From contig NZ_JAIUZI010000004.1 of assembly GCF_020171285.1 (NCBI RefSeq), positions 1 to 64,000 of the forward strand: 64,000 bases of DNA, given 5' to 3'. The position numbers were made by a program, and so were the translations under genes. Of this stretch, positions 43,374 to 51,901 are shown piece after piece (position 1 is the first letter of the stretch; every line of letters begins with the position of its first letter). The notes below the pieces were generated by a model, which did no database searches, was not told the DNA's origin, and saw only the letters and a program-made list of their open reading frames with translations. The stretch is from Seohaeicola saemankumensis (GTDB lineage Bacteria; Pseudomonadota; Alphaproteobacteria; Rhodobacterales; Rhodobacteraceae).

Positions 43374-44693
43374 ATGCAGACGACATTCACCGAAGACCAG
43401 CTGCGCGATCCGGGCACGGCGCGGGCCAACGAGATCCTGCGGGCCTGTGTGCATTGCGGGTTCTGCACCGCGACCTGTCCGACCTACCAGGTGCTGGGCG
43501 ATGAGTTGGACAGCCCGCGCGGGCGGATTTACCTGATCAAGGACATGCTGGAGAACGAGCGGGTGCCGGATGCGCGCACGGTCAAACATATCGACCGCTG
43601 CCTGAGCTGCCTGGCCTGCATGACGACATGTCCGTCGGGGGTGCATTACATGCATCTGGTCGACCATGCGCGGGAGTATATCGAGACCACTTATCGCCGG
43701 CCGTTTTCGGACCGGGCGCTGCGCTGGATCCTGGCGCGCATCCTGCCCTATCCGACGCGGTTCCGGCTGGCGTTGCTGGGGGCGAAGATCGGGCGGCCGT
43801 TTGCGCGGCTGATGCCGGATGCGCGGCTGCGGGCGATGCTGGAGATGGCGCCGAAGCACATCCCGCCGGTGAGCCGCAACGACGATCCGCAGAGCTTTGC
43901 GCCCGAGGCGCCGCAGCGGATGCGGGTGGCGCTGATGACCGGGTGCGCGCAGAAGGCACTGAACACCGATATCAACGACGCCACCATCCGGCTGCTGACC
44001 CGGCTGGGTTGTGAGGTGGTGGTGGCCGAGGGCGCGGGGTGTTGCGGGGCGCTGACCCATCACATGGGCAAGGCGGATGAAAGCCATGCCACGGCGGCCA
44101 AGAACATCCGCGCCTGGGCGCGGGAGATGGATGGCGCGGGGCTGGATGCGATTGTCATCAACACCAGCGGCTGCGGCACCACGGTGAAGGATTACGGGCA
44201 TATGTTCCGCAATGATCCGCTGGCGGCGGATGCGGCGCGGGTGTCGGGGATCGCGATGGACATCAGCGAGCTGTTGGTGACGCTGGAGGTGCCGGAGGGT
44301 GCGGACAAGGGGCTGACCGTAGCCTATCACGCGGCCTGTTCGCTGCAGCATGGGCAGAAGATCAAGACCCATCCCAAGGACCTGCTGAAACGGGCGGGGT
44401 TCACGGTGGTGGAACCGGCGGACAGCCATCTGTGCTGTGGGTCGGCGGGGACTTACAACCTGATGCAGCCGGAGATCTCGGCCCAGCTGAAGGCACGCAA
44501 GGTGCGGACGCTGGAGGCGAAATCGCCGGATATCATCGCGGCGGGCAACATCGGCTGCATGGTGCAGATCGGCAGCGGCACAGGGGTGCCGGTGGTGCAT
44601 ACGGTGGAGTTGCTGGACTGGGCCACCGGCGGGCCGAAGCCGCCGGCGCTGGCGCGCGGGGGTGCGCCGGAGGTGCCGAAACTGACCGGCTGA
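43374..44693 (+). CDS. glcF: Glycolate oxidase iron-sulfur subunit GlcF
   Basis: A 439-residue subunit with two 4Fe-4S motifs, CVHCGFCTATCP and CLSCLACMTTCP, and the CCG domains (GAGCCGALTHH, HLCCGSAGTYN) typical of heterodisulfide-reductase-like proteins. It passes electrons from glycolate oxidation to the membrane quinone pool. Closely spaced behind glcE; the operon ends here. Confidence 0.95.
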   Translation: MQTTFTEDQLRDPGTARANEILRACVHCGFCTATCPTYQVLGDELDSPRGRIYLIKDMLENERVPDARTVKHIDRCLSCLACMTTCPSGVHYMHLVDHAREYIETTYRRPFSDRALRWILARILPYPTRFRLALLGAKIGRPFARLMPDARLRAMLEMAPKHIPPVSRNDDPQSFAPEAPQRMRVALMTGCAQKALNTDINDATIRLLTRLGCEVVVAEGAGCCGALTHHMGKADESHATAAKNIRAWAREMDGAGLDAIVINTSGCGTTVKDYGHMFRNDPLAADAARVSGIAMDISELLVTLEVPEGADKGLTVAYHAACSLQHGQKIKTHPKDLLKRAGFTVVEPADSHLCCGSAGTYNLMQPEISAQLKARKVRTLEAKSPDIIAAGNIGCMVQIGSGTGVPVVHTVELLDWATGGPKPPALARGGAPEVPKLTG

Positions 44694-44764
44694 TGCCCGG
44701 CATTTGCCGTAATTTCGCCCTACCGGACGGTTACCCCGGACGGGTATCCGCGAAGGAGGGGCAA

Positions 44765-45586
44765 ATGCGACAGTGGCTGACGGGTTTGGTGATGGCATGT
44801 CTGCCGGTGCTGGCACTGGCGGAGGACAGCCGGCTGAGAAGCCTCGAGACCACGGATGCGGGCCGGCAGTGGGACGCGGTCGGACGGTTGGATATCGACG
44901 GGGTCGGGTTCTGCACTGGGGCGCTGATCGCGCCGGACCTGGTGCTGACGGCGGCGCATTGCCTGTTCGACAAGGCAACGAAGGCGCGGATCCGCCCCGA
45001 GCGGCTGGAGTTCCTGGCCGGGTTCCGGAGCGGGCGCGCGTCGGCCTATCGCTATGTCAAACGGGCCGTCGTGCATCCGGGTTATGTCTATGACGGCGAG
45101 GTGACTTCGGAACGGGTGCGCAACGACGTGGCGCTGCTGCAGCTGCAGCGGCCTATTCGCAACACCACCGTAGTTCCGTTTGAAACCGCGGACCGGCCTC
45201 GCAAGGGCGAGCAGATCGGCGTGGTGTCTTATGCCAAGGACCGGGCTGATGCCCCGGCGTTGCAGGAGGTCTGCGGCGTGATGGCGCGGCAGGAGGGCAT
45301 CCTGGTCATGTCCTGCGACGTGGACTACGGCTCTTCCGGCGCTCCAATCTTTTCCTTTGAGGGGGACATGCCGCGGATCGTGTCGGTTGTCTCGGCCAAG
45401 GCCGAGGTGCGGGGGCGCCGGGTGGCGCTGGGCACCGAGCTGAACGAACCGCTGGATCTGTTGCGGGCGGAACTGGCGTCGGACGCGCGGTTTCTCAAGG
45501 CGCCGCTGGCGGGAGACCACGGGGTGACATCGACGGGCGCGCGCGGCGCGGCGGGGGCCAAATTTGTTCGTCCCGGCGGGGGTTGA
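44765..45586 (+). CDS. Secreted trypsin-like serine protease
   Basis: A 273-residue S1-family protease. A signal peptide (MACLPVLALA-EDS) precedes the catalytic triad: His in LTAAHC, Asp in RNDVALLQL and Ser in DYGSSGAPIF. Cysteines pair FCTGALI with TAAHC as in chymotrypsin folds. GGAGGGG before ATG 44765 supports the start. Gly-Ser-Ser-Gly replaces the usual Gly-Asp-Ser-Gly, a variant known among bacterial V8-like members. Substrate unknown. The stop codon overlaps the heat-shock promoter of the next gene. Confidence 0.85.
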   Translation: MRQWLTGLVMACLPVLALAEDSRLRSLETTDAGRQWDAVGRLDIDGVGFCTGALIAPDLVLTAAHCLFDKATKARIRPERLEFLAGFRSGRASAYRYVKRAVVHPGYVYDGEVTSERVRNDVALLQLQRPIRNTTVVPFETADRPRKGEQIGVVSYAKDRADAPALQEVCGVMARQEGILVMSCDVDYGSSGAPIFSFEGDMPRIVSVVSAKAEVRGRRVALGTELNEPLDLLRAELASDARFLKAPLAGDHGVTSTGARGAAGAKFVRPGGG

Positions 45587-45610
45587 AACCGGCTTTTTGC
45601 CATCCCATCT
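45583..45610 (+). promoter_or_regulatory. Candidate RpoH (sigma-32) promoter for hsp20
   Basis: TTGAAA at 45583-45588 and CCCATCT at 45604-45610 with a 15-nt spacer fit the heat-shock consensus CTTGAAA-N11-15-CCCCATNT. Transcription would begin near 45617. The -35 element overlaps the protease stop codon. Confidence 0.7.
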
Positions 45611-45616
45611 CAGCTG

Positions 45617-45712
45617 TACCGGGTTGCCGATTCAGGGACCCGGTACCTGAAACCTGGCCCGTCCGCAAAGGAGGGCCGCTGTCAATCGCTCAAGAGATGA
45701 GGATCATGACCC
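45617..45712 (+). promoter_or_regulatory. ROSE-like RNA thermometer leader
   Basis: The roughly 96-nt leader before hsp20 ends in a hairpin (45681-45710). GTCA pairs with TGAC, ATC with GAT and CTC with GAG, leaving a bulged G, so that ATCGCTC (45685-45691) is paired with GAGGAT (45699-45704), which contains the ribosome site. TCGCT opposite AGGA with a bulged G is the hallmark of ROSE elements of alphaproteobacterial small heat-shock genes. A further upstream stem pairs ACCGGGT with ACCCGGT (about 45617-45647). Confidence 0.75.
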
Positions 45713-46186
45713 ATGCGTAATTTCGATTTTGCCCCCCTGCACCGCGCCAGTGTCGGTTTCGACCAGATCGCGGACCTGATGGACCGGGTTCTGGCCAATG
45801 ACGTCAGCCAGCCCAGCTATCCCCCCTACAACATCGAGAAAACTGCCGCAGACAGCTATCGGATTTCGATCGCGGTTGCCGGTTTTTCAGACAGCGACCT
45901 GTCGGTCGAGCTGCGTGAGAACGCGTTGATCGTGTCGGCGCGCAAGGCCGAGGAAGAGGGCGAGGCGCGCACCTACCTGCATCGCGGCATCGCCACGCGC
46001 GCCTTTGAGCGCCGGTTCACGCTGGCCGATCACGTGCGAGTCACCGGTGCGGCCCATGAAAACGGCATGCTGCACGTGGACCTGAAGCGGGAAATTCCCG
46101 AGGCGTTGAAACCGCGCCGGATCGAGATCGCTTCGAGCCGCGCGGCATCGGAGACCGATGTCGTGGACGCCAAGGCAGTCAACTGA
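45713..46186 (+). CDS. Hsp20/IbpA-family small heat-shock protein
   Basis: A 157-residue holdase chaperone. The alpha-crystallin domain (about 35-140) has PPYNIEKTAADSYRISIAVAGF, the A-x-x-x-n-G-v-L motif as AAHENGMLHVDL, and RGIATRAFERRFTL. Start ATG 45713 lies 9 nt after AGGA; an out-of-frame ATG at 45706 is within the hairpin. The RpoH promoter and thermometer point to double heat control. A strong terminator follows. Confidence 0.93.
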   Translation: MRNFDFAPLHRASVGFDQIADLMDRVLANDVSQPSYPPYNIEKTAADSYRISIAVAGFSDSDLSVELRENALIVSARKAEEEGEARTYLHRGIATRAFERRFTLADHVRVTGAAHENGMLHVDLKREIPEALKPRRIEIASSRAASETDVVDAKAVN

Positions 46187-46219
46187 TCCGCCGCCGGATT
46201 GACCGGCGACCGCTATGCG

Positions 46220-46251
46220 AAGGCCCGGGGGATGCGCCCCCGGGCCTTTTT
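46220..46251 (+). terminator. Rho-independent terminator after hsp20
   Basis: A 12-bp stem AAGGCCCGGGGG/CCCCCGGGCCTT with loop ATGCG and a T run at 46247-46251, 34 nt after the stop codon. Confidence 0.9.
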
Positions 46252-46315
46252 CGTTTCACCGGCTTCGGGTGGGGAATGCCGCGCATCAGGCCCTGCGGGC
46301 CCTCTTTGCGGCATG

Positions 46316-46348
46316 GCCTCCGGCGGGAGTATTTGACGAAGAGATGAA
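46316..46348 (+). repeat. Dispersed repeat, copy 3
   Basis: GCCTCCGGCGGGAGTATTTG followed by ACGAAGAGATGAA, between the hsp20 terminator and the convergent gabD stop. No gene starts from it here. Confidence 0.8.
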
Positions 46349-46390
46349 AGGGGGCGGTGCCGCCCCCCGTGCCCCTGCGCGCGAACCCGG

Positions 46391-47869
46391 TCAGACCGAG
46401 AGGCAGACGTATTTCATTTCGAGGTAATCCTCGATGCCGTGGTGGCTGCCTTCGCGGCCGAGGCCCGATTGCTTGACGCCGCCGAAGGGGCCGAGCTCGG
46501 TCGAGATGATGCCGGTGTTGACGCCGACGATGCCGTATTCCAGTTCCTCGGCGACCTTGTACACGCGGCTTAGGTCCTTGGCGTAGAAATAGGCGGCGAG
46601 GCCGAAGATGGTGTCGTTGGCCATGGCGATGACCTCGTCGACGTCTTCGAATTTGAAGAGCGGCGCGAGGGGGCCGAAGGTTTCCTCCTTGGCGACGGCC
46701 ATCGCCTGGGTGACGCCGGTGACCACGGTGGGCTCGAAGAAGGTGCCGCCGAGGGCGTGAGGTTTGCCGCCTGTGAGCACCGCGCCGCCCTTGGCGGTGA
46801 CGTCGCCCAGGTGTTCGAGCACCTTGTCGACGGCGGCCTGATTGATCAGCGGGCCGGTGGTGACGCCATCGGCGAGGCCGTCGCCGACGTTGAGGTTTTC
46901 GACCGCGACCTTCAGTTTTGCGGCGAAGGCGTCATAGACGCCGGCCTGGACGTAGATGCGGTTGGCGCAGACGCAGGTCTGGCCGTTGTTGCGGAACTTG
47001 CACATCATGGCGCCTTCGACGGCGGCATCCAGATCGGCGTCGTCAAAGACGATGAAGGGGGCGTTGCCGCCCAGTTCCATCGAGCATTTCATCACCTGGT
47101 CGGCGGCCTGTTTCAGCAGGATGCGGCCGACCTCGGTCGAGCCGGTGAAGGTGAGCTTGCGCACCGCCGGGTTTTCGCAGAATTCCTTGCCGACCTCGGA
47201 AGAGCGCGACGAGGGCACCACGTTGAAAACGCCGGCCGGGATGCCGGCGCGGTCGGCCAGCACGCCCATGACGATGGCCGAGAGCGGGGTTTCGGCGGCC
47301 GGGCGCGCGACGAAAGAGCAGCCCACCGCCAGCGCCGGGGCGGCCTTGCGGGTGATCATCGCGTTGGGGAAGTTCCAGGGCGTGATCGAGGCGGCGACGC
47401 CGATCGGCTGTTTCATCACCATGATGCGCTTGTCACGCTGGTGGCCGGGGATGGTTTCGCCGTAGACGCGTTTTGCCTCTTCGCCGAAGAATTCGATGAA
47501 GGAGGCGCCATAGGCAATCTCGCCCTTGGCCTCGGCGTGGGGCTTGCCCTGTTCGGCGGTCAGGATGGTGGCCAGGTCGTCGGCGTTTTCCATCATCAGG
47601 TCGAACCATTTGCGCAGCACGGCGGCGCGTTCCTTGCCGGTCCATTTGGCCCAGTCCTTTTGCGCGGTTTCGGCCTGGGCGATGGCGCCGGCGACCTGGG
47701 CGCGGGAGAGGTCGGCGACCTGGGCGATGACGTCGCCGCGCGCGGGGTTGGTGACGTCGAAGGTGCCGCCGCCGTCACCGTCGACCCACTGGCCGCCGAT
47801 ATAGGCGCGGGTTTCCAGCAGGCTGGGGTCCTTGAGAAGCGATTTGAGATCGGTTGTGGCGTCGAGCAT
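46391..47869 (-). CDS. gabD: Succinate-semialdehyde dehydrogenase GabD
   Basis: A 492-residue aldehyde dehydrogenase that oxidises succinate semialdehyde to succinate with NAD(P)+. Motifs are PWNFPNAMITRKAAPALAVG, FTGSTEVGR, the catalytic Glu in MELGGNAPF and catalytic Cys in NNGQTCVCANR. TARPAAETPLSA (here VARPAAETPLSA) and EYGIVGVNTGIISTE are typical of GabD rather than other aldehyde dehydrogenases. An 18-bp imperfect palindrome overlaps its promoter region. No gabT is nearby. Confidence 0.92.
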   Translation of the reverse strand: MLDATTDLKSLLKDPSLLETRAYIGGQWVDGDGGGTFDVTNPARGDVIAQVADLSRAQVAGAIAQAETAQKDWAKWTGKERAAVLRKWFDLMMENADDLATILTAEQGKPHAEAKGEIAYGASFIEFFGEEAKRVYGETIPGHQRDKRIMVMKQPIGVAASITPWNFPNAMITRKAAPALAVGCSFVARPAAETPLSAIVMGVLADRAGIPAGVFNVVPSSRSSEVGKEFCENPAVRKLTFTGSTEVGRILLKQAADQVMKCSMELGGNAPFIVFDDADLDAAVEGAMMCKFRNNGQTCVCANRIYVQAGVYDAFAAKLKVAVENLNVGDGLADGVTTGPLINQAAVDKVLEHLGDVTAKGGAVLTGGKPHALGGTFFEPTVVTGVTQAMAVAKEETFGPLAPLFKFEDVDEVIAMANDTIFGLAAYFYAKDLSRVYKVAEELEYGIVGVNTGIISTELGPFGGVKQSGLGREGSHHGIEDYLEMKYVCLSV

Positions 47870-47887
47870 GGATGGTCCTCCCCAATA

Positions 47888-47905
47888 TACTTAACGTGTG
47901 AAGTA
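47888..47905. promoter_or_regulatory. Imperfect palindrome upstream of gabD
   Basis: TACTTAACGTGTGAAGTA is symmetric apart from one pair (A6 against G13), 19 nt before the gabD start codon. The size and position suit an operator for a MarR- or GntR-like regulator; none is encoded next to it. Confidence 0.5.
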
Positions 47906-48116
47906 AATCATTCTCCACGATTTGTCCACTGCCTAGGTAGAGCCTGAGCCGCCCGGTGCAAAGGGGGAATGCGCGATGTGCGGTTGTGGCTTGCGCGACT
48001 CGGTCAAAACGGCCAGTTTCCGCGCGGGCACCGGCGATGGCGTCGCCCCGCACGCGGATGTGCGCGCCCGATGTCTGTCCTGAACGCCGGGACCTTTCTG
48101 CAAAGGAGGGTCTGCC

Positions 48117-49337
48117 ATGACCGCCAGTTCCACTGACCGCCCCGAGTTTTACCGTTTTCACAACGGCGAGAAGGCGCGGCTGCCGTTTGCCGATACCGAG
48201 TACCAGGCCCGTATCAAGGGGCTGCGCGCGCGGATGGAGGAGGCGGGCGCCAATGCCGCCGTTTTCACCTCGATGCACAACATCGCCTATTACTCGGGGT
48301 TCCTGTATTGCGCGTTTGGCCGGCCCTACGGGCTGGTGGTGACCGAGAGTGAGGCGGTGACGATCAGCGCCGGGATTGACGCCGGTCAGCCGTGGCGGCG
48401 CAGTTTCTGCGACAACATCACCTATACCGACTGGCAGCGTGACAATTTCTGGCGGGCGGTGAAATCGGTCACCGGGTCGGGGCGGATCGTGGGGTACGAG
48501 GGCGATCACCTGACGTTGATGCAGCGCGACAAGCTGGAGGATTTCCTGGAGCCGCTGACCATGGTTGATCTGGCCCCCACCACGATGCGGCAGCGGATGC
48601 AGAAGTCGCCGGCGGAGATCGCGCTGATCCGGGCCGGGGCCAATGTGGCGGATGTGGGCGGCTATGCGATCCGCGACGCGATCCGCGAGGGCGTGCGCGA
48701 GATCGACGTGGCGATGGCGGGGCGCGACGCGATGGAGCTGGAGATCGCGAAACGGTTCCCGGATGCCGAATACCGTGACACCTGGGTCTGGTTCCAGTCG
48801 GGGCTGAACACGGATGGCGCGCACAACCCGGTGACGGGGCGGGCGTTGGAGCGGGGCGATATCCTGTCGCTGAACACCTTTCCGATGATCTCGGGCTACT
48901 ACACCGCGCTGGAGCGGACGCTGTTTGTGGGCGAGGTGGACCCGGCGAGCCTGAAGATCTGGGAGGCGAATGTGGCCACCCATGAATATGGCATGTCGCT
49001 GCTGAAACCGGGGGTGAGCTGTGCCGAGGTGACCCATGCGATCAACGATTTCCTGGCCGAGCGGGACCTGCTGCAATACCGGACCTTTGGCTATGGCCAT
49101 TCGTTTGGGGTGCTGTCGCATTATTATGGCCGCGAGGCGGGGCTGGAGCTGCGCGAGGACATCGACACGGTGCTGGAGCCGGGCATGGTGATCAGCATGG
49201 AACCGATGCTGACGATCCCCGAGGGCGCGCCGGGCGCCGGGGGATACCGGGAGCATGATATCCTGGTGGTCACCGAGGAGGGGGCCGAGAACATCACCGG
49301 CTACCCCTATGGCCCGGAGTTCAACGTGGTCGGCTGA
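48117..49337 (+). CDS. Creatinase-like M24 family hydrolase
   Basis: A 406-residue pita-bread-fold protein whose length and sequence match creatinase (creatine amidinohydrolase, creatine to sarcosine plus urea). WVWFQSGLNTDGAHNPVTGRALERGDI is the active-site region with the catalytic His, and metal ligands of M24 aminopeptidases are not all kept, as expected for creatinase. FGYGHSFGVLSHYYGREAG and EPGMVISMEPML complete the fold. AAGGAGGG precedes ATG 48117. No sarcosine oxidase or creatininase gene is adjacent, so a related guanidino compound is possible. Confidence 0.85.
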   Translation: MTASSTDRPEFYRFHNGEKARLPFADTEYQARIKGLRARMEEAGANAAVFTSMHNIAYYSGFLYCAFGRPYGLVVTESEAVTISAGIDAGQPWRRSFCDNITYTDWQRDNFWRAVKSVTGSGRIVGYEGDHLTLMQRDKLEDFLEPLTMVDLAPTTMRQRMQKSPAEIALIRAGANVADVGGYAIRDAIREGVREIDVAMAGRDAMELEIAKRFPDAEYRDTWVWFQSGLNTDGAHNPVTGRALERGDILSLNTFPMISGYYTALERTLFVGEVDPASLKIWEANVATHEYGMSLLKPGVSCAEVTHAINDFLAERDLLQYRTFGYGHSFGVLSHYYGREAGLELREDIDTVLEPGMVISMEPMLTIPEGAPGAGGYREHDILVVTEEGAENITGYPYGPEFNVVG

Positions 49338-49352
49338 GGCGGGCGTCGGGCC

Positions 49353-49385
49353 GCCTCCGGCGGGAGTATTTGACAAAGAGATGAA
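49353..49385 (+). repeat. Dispersed repeat, copy 4
   Basis: GCCTCCGGCGGGAGTATTTG followed by ACAAAGAGATGAA, 15 nt after the creatinase stop. It is not used as a start site. Confidence 0.8.
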
Positions 49386-49537
49386 GGGGCGCGGTTTTTT
49401 CGGGGCAGGGGCCGCGCCCACTTCCCTTGCGCGCGCGCATTTGCGACACTGAGGCGGAAATTTTCAGGCCGGGGCGATGTAAACTTGCTTAACATTGCCT
49501 ATATCGGTGTCACGATTGAAGAAATAGGGAGTGTTTG

Positions 49538-50614
49538 ATGGCGAATTTTGATGCCCTGGTGCGCGAGTCGCAGGCTCAGGTGGCCAAATCGCAGACGGAA
49601 ATCGAAGCGCTGACGTCGCGGATCGAGGCCGCGCGCGCCAAGGTGGAGGCGGGCGAAAACGCCGACATCGACATCGAAAACGCCACGCTGGAAGACGTGC
49701 ACGCCCATACCGAGGTGATGAACGCCAATATCGCCGAGCTGATCATGGGGTTGGACGATGTGACCAGCGCCTTTTCCAAGGATTTCGACGAGATGCGGTC
49801 GAAAACCGGCTGGGAAAGCTTTGTCGGCATCTTTTCCAAGGGTAAGTCGGAATCGCTGCGCCAGGAGCGGATGCGCACCGCCAATATCGACGACAAGCTG
49901 CAGGACCTGATCGCAAAATCGGACGTGATCGTGCAGCTGCTGCAAGGCCAGCTGGCGATGCTGGAGGAGCAGAAGGTCAAGGTCGAGGGCAACCTGACCG
50001 CGACGCTGGATGACCGCGAGTTCACGGTGCAGGAGCTTGAATCGCTGCGCGCCGAGATCCTCGGCATGGATCCGGCGATCATCGAGTTGGAGAACAAGAT
50101 CAGCGTCGAACAGGATGCGGCCGCGCGCACCAAGCTGGAGACCGAGCTGGCCGAGCTGAACCAGAAATACAACGAGATGGTGCAGCAGGAGCAGGTGAAG
50201 CTGGCCAAGAGCCAGACGCTGGAACGTTACATCGAAAAGGGCAAATCCTGGGTCGACAGCCTGCAGAACCAGGCGGCGACGCAGATGGTGCTGATCAACA
50301 AGCTGCAGACAGACACGGCGCAGCGCGTGGTGCTCTATGATGCGCTGTCGAAATCGCTGAAGACGGCGCAGCAGCAGGACGTGGCGCACCGGATCAACGA
50401 GATCGGGGTCAAGACTGACCAGGAAGCGCAGACGGCGATGGCCGCCATCGGCACCGCGACGAACCAGAAGATGGCCGACATGCTGGAGGCGCATGAGGGC
50501 CACATGGTGTTCGCCCGCGACGTGCTGGAGAAGAAGGCCAAGGCCGACGAACGCTTTGCCCGCCGGTTCGCGTCGATTGTCGAGAAACACGACAAGAACC
50601 TGTATGGCGGGTAA
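49538..50614 (+). CDS. Coiled-coil protein of unknown function (gene 1 of the AAA+ cluster)
   Basis: A 358-residue soluble protein, almost entirely charged alpha-helix with heptad patterns: long coiled coils about 5-45, 120-230 and 290-340, with a short globular-looking stretch GWESFVGIFSKGKSESLRQER near 95. No signal peptide or membrane span. I recognise no enzyme motif; it loosely recalls TelA-like or other coiled-coil scaffold proteins. AGGGA 7 nt before ATG 49538 sets the start (TTG 49535 is the alternative). First of six same-strand genes around an AAA+ ATPase. It may be an assembly substrate or adaptor for it (inference). Confidence 0.7.
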   Translation: MANFDALVRESQAQVAKSQTEIEALTSRIEAARAKVEAGENADIDIENATLEDVHAHTEVMNANIAELIMGLDDVTSAFSKDFDEMRSKTGWESFVGIFSKGKSESLRQERMRTANIDDKLQDLIAKSDVIVQLLQGQLAMLEEQKVKVEGNLTATLDDREFTVQELESLRAEILGMDPAIIELENKISVEQDAAARTKLETELAELNQKYNEMVQQEQVKLAKSQTLERYIEKGKSWVDSLQNQAATQMVLINKLQTDTAQRVVLYDALSKSLKTAQQQDVAHRINEIGVKTDQEAQTAMAAIGTATNQKMADMLEAHEGHMVFARDVLEKKAKADERFARRFASIVEKHDKNLYGG

Positions 50615-50629
50615 CCGGCGGATGCTGGA

Positions 50630-51769
50630 ATGGAGCCTGCCGCGCCGATGACTGATCCCAAGAGCGACCACGTCGGGCTGACCGACACATTTGCCTCGCG
50701 CCGGTATTTCCGCAAGTTCGAGACCATCACCGCGCATCTGACGCGGGTGGCGGCCGCTATGCAGGCCGAGGGCGCGGTGACCCGCGAAGAGGTGAGGGTG
50801 ATCACCCGCTACCTGATGGCGATGAGCTTTACCTTTCGGGCGCTCAGCATGAAATACCTGCTGGTGGGCCGCGATACGGGGCGGTTTTTTGGCTCGCTCG
50901 CGATGGACAAGCGTGACAGCGGATTCCCGGTGGCGGCCGAGCTGCTGACCATGGCCAATGACGCGCAGCAGGCGGCGGGGCATCTGGCCAATATGCCCAG
51001 CGTCGAGCAGTACAAGAACGAGATGGTGCAGACCATCATCGGCGACCGGCAGATCCCGACGCGGCTGCAATTCGCGTTGTCGCAACGGCTCTATTACGAG
51101 GAACTGCTGCGCGGGCAGCTGTTCTGGGTTCAGAACGATCCCGAATGCGAATGGCTGGGCAATGTCGGCGACAACCGGCGGCGGTTCCTGCTGCATTGGG
51201 CGGTCTACGACAGTCAGGTGAACTTGCCGGTGATCTACCTGATGGAGGTGGAGGATTCCGGGCGCAGTGCGCTGCCCAAGGACGAACGCCGCTGGCCGCA
51301 GGCACAGGCACACCTGATGGCGCAGTCGCTGGCGGGGCTGAAGCTGGTGACCATCGCCAAGGGGTTCGACGAGGATTTCGACGATCTGCACCCGAAACGG
51401 CTGCGCCGGATCCACGTGGGGCCGATGTATTCGCACCAGTTCACCGAACAAAGCGGGCCGCTGCGCGAGGTGCTCGCCGAGGCGCGGGCGCCGGAAGGGC
51501 AGGACTGGGCGCTGGCCTGGACCACCGAGGAGTTGGAAAGCGAACGGGCGGTCGAGGAACGCTCGGGCTGGTTCGGCACGGTGGAGCGCGAGGTCTTTGC
51601 GCTCGATCCTTTTGCCGGGCGCGGGGCGGAAACCGGGGCCACGCGCACGCAACGGTCGATCATCCTGCCACAACGGCCGTTTCAGGTGCTGGCGGAACAG
51701 AACCCGCCGGGATTTGCAGAGGTTCGGAAATTCGTGGTGGGCGCGGGCGGGCAGGTGCTCAGGTACTGA
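50630..51769 (+). CDS. Conserved hypothetical protein (gene 2 of the AAA+ cluster)
   Basis: A 379-residue soluble protein I cannot assign. The N-terminal third is helical (FRKFETITAHLTRVAAAMQ, MSFTFRALSMKYLLVGRDTG). The middle is an alpha/beta stretch with RLYYEELLRGQLFWVQNDPE and HWAVYDSQVNLPVIYLMEVED, and the C-terminus is beta-rich. No HExxH, Walker or other catalytic motif is seen. It begins 15 nt after gene 1. Its stop codon is the first triplet of the right arm of a perfect 22-bp inverted repeat, so the gene ends inside a very strong hairpin. Confidence 0.65.
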   Translation: MEPAAPMTDPKSDHVGLTDTFASRRYFRKFETITAHLTRVAAAMQAEGAVTREEVRVITRYLMAMSFTFRALSMKYLLVGRDTGRFFGSLAMDKRDSGFPVAAELLTMANDAQQAAGHLANMPSVEQYKNEMVQTIIGDRQIPTRLQFALSQRLYYEELLRGQLFWVQNDPECEWLGNVGDNRRRFLLHWAVYDSQVNLPVIYLMEVEDSGRSALPKDERRWPQAQAHLMAQSLAGLKLVTIAKGFDEDFDDLHPKRLRRIHVGPMYSHQFTEQSGPLREVLAEARAPEGQDWALAWTTEELESERAVEERSGWFGTVEREVFALDPFAGRGAETGATRTQRSIILPQRPFQVLAEQNPPGFAEVRKFVVGAGGQVLRY

Positions 51770-51788
51770 GCACCTGCCCGCCCGCGCC
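51740..51788 (+). repeat. Perfect 22-bp inverted repeat across a stop codon
   Basis: Arms 51740-51761 and 51767-51788 are exact reverse complements around loop GGTAC. The TGA stop of the preceding gene is 51767-51769. No T run follows directly; a second hairpin lies at 51809. Confidence 0.9.
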
Positions 51789-51808
51789 GTGCGCCCCCAG
51801 CGTTGGCG

Positions 51809-51832
51809 AAGATTTTTTGCAAAAATCTTTCT
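51809..51832 (+). terminator. AT-rich hairpin inside the AAA+ cluster
   Basis: AAGATTTTT pairs perfectly with AAAAATCTT around TGC (51809-51829), followed by TTCT. This would terminate or attenuate transcription between gene 2 and the ATPase gene, so the ATPase part may have its own promoter or reduced expression. Confidence 0.6.
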
Positions 51833-51854
51833 GGCGCTGCGGGGAGGCCGGGGG

Positions 51855-51887
51855 TGCCTCCGGCGGGAGTATTTGGAAAGAGATGAA
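51855..51887 (+). repeat. Dispersed repeat, copy 5
   Basis: GCCTCCGGCGGGAGTATTTG followed by GAAAGAGATGAAG, 14 nt before the ATG of the AAA+ gene. Its GGAAAGAG/ATGAAG end is identical to the copy used as start site by glcE, but here the real ATG follows downstream. Confidence 0.8.
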
Positions 51888-51901
51888 GGGGTGACACTGC
51901 A

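Noticed and set aside
41763..44978. A 1071-codon open frame on the minus strand across glcDEF
   Set aside because: It is antisense to three clear genes, is dominated by Arg/Pro/His as expected for a shadow frame in GC-rich DNA, and has no ribosome site or family match.
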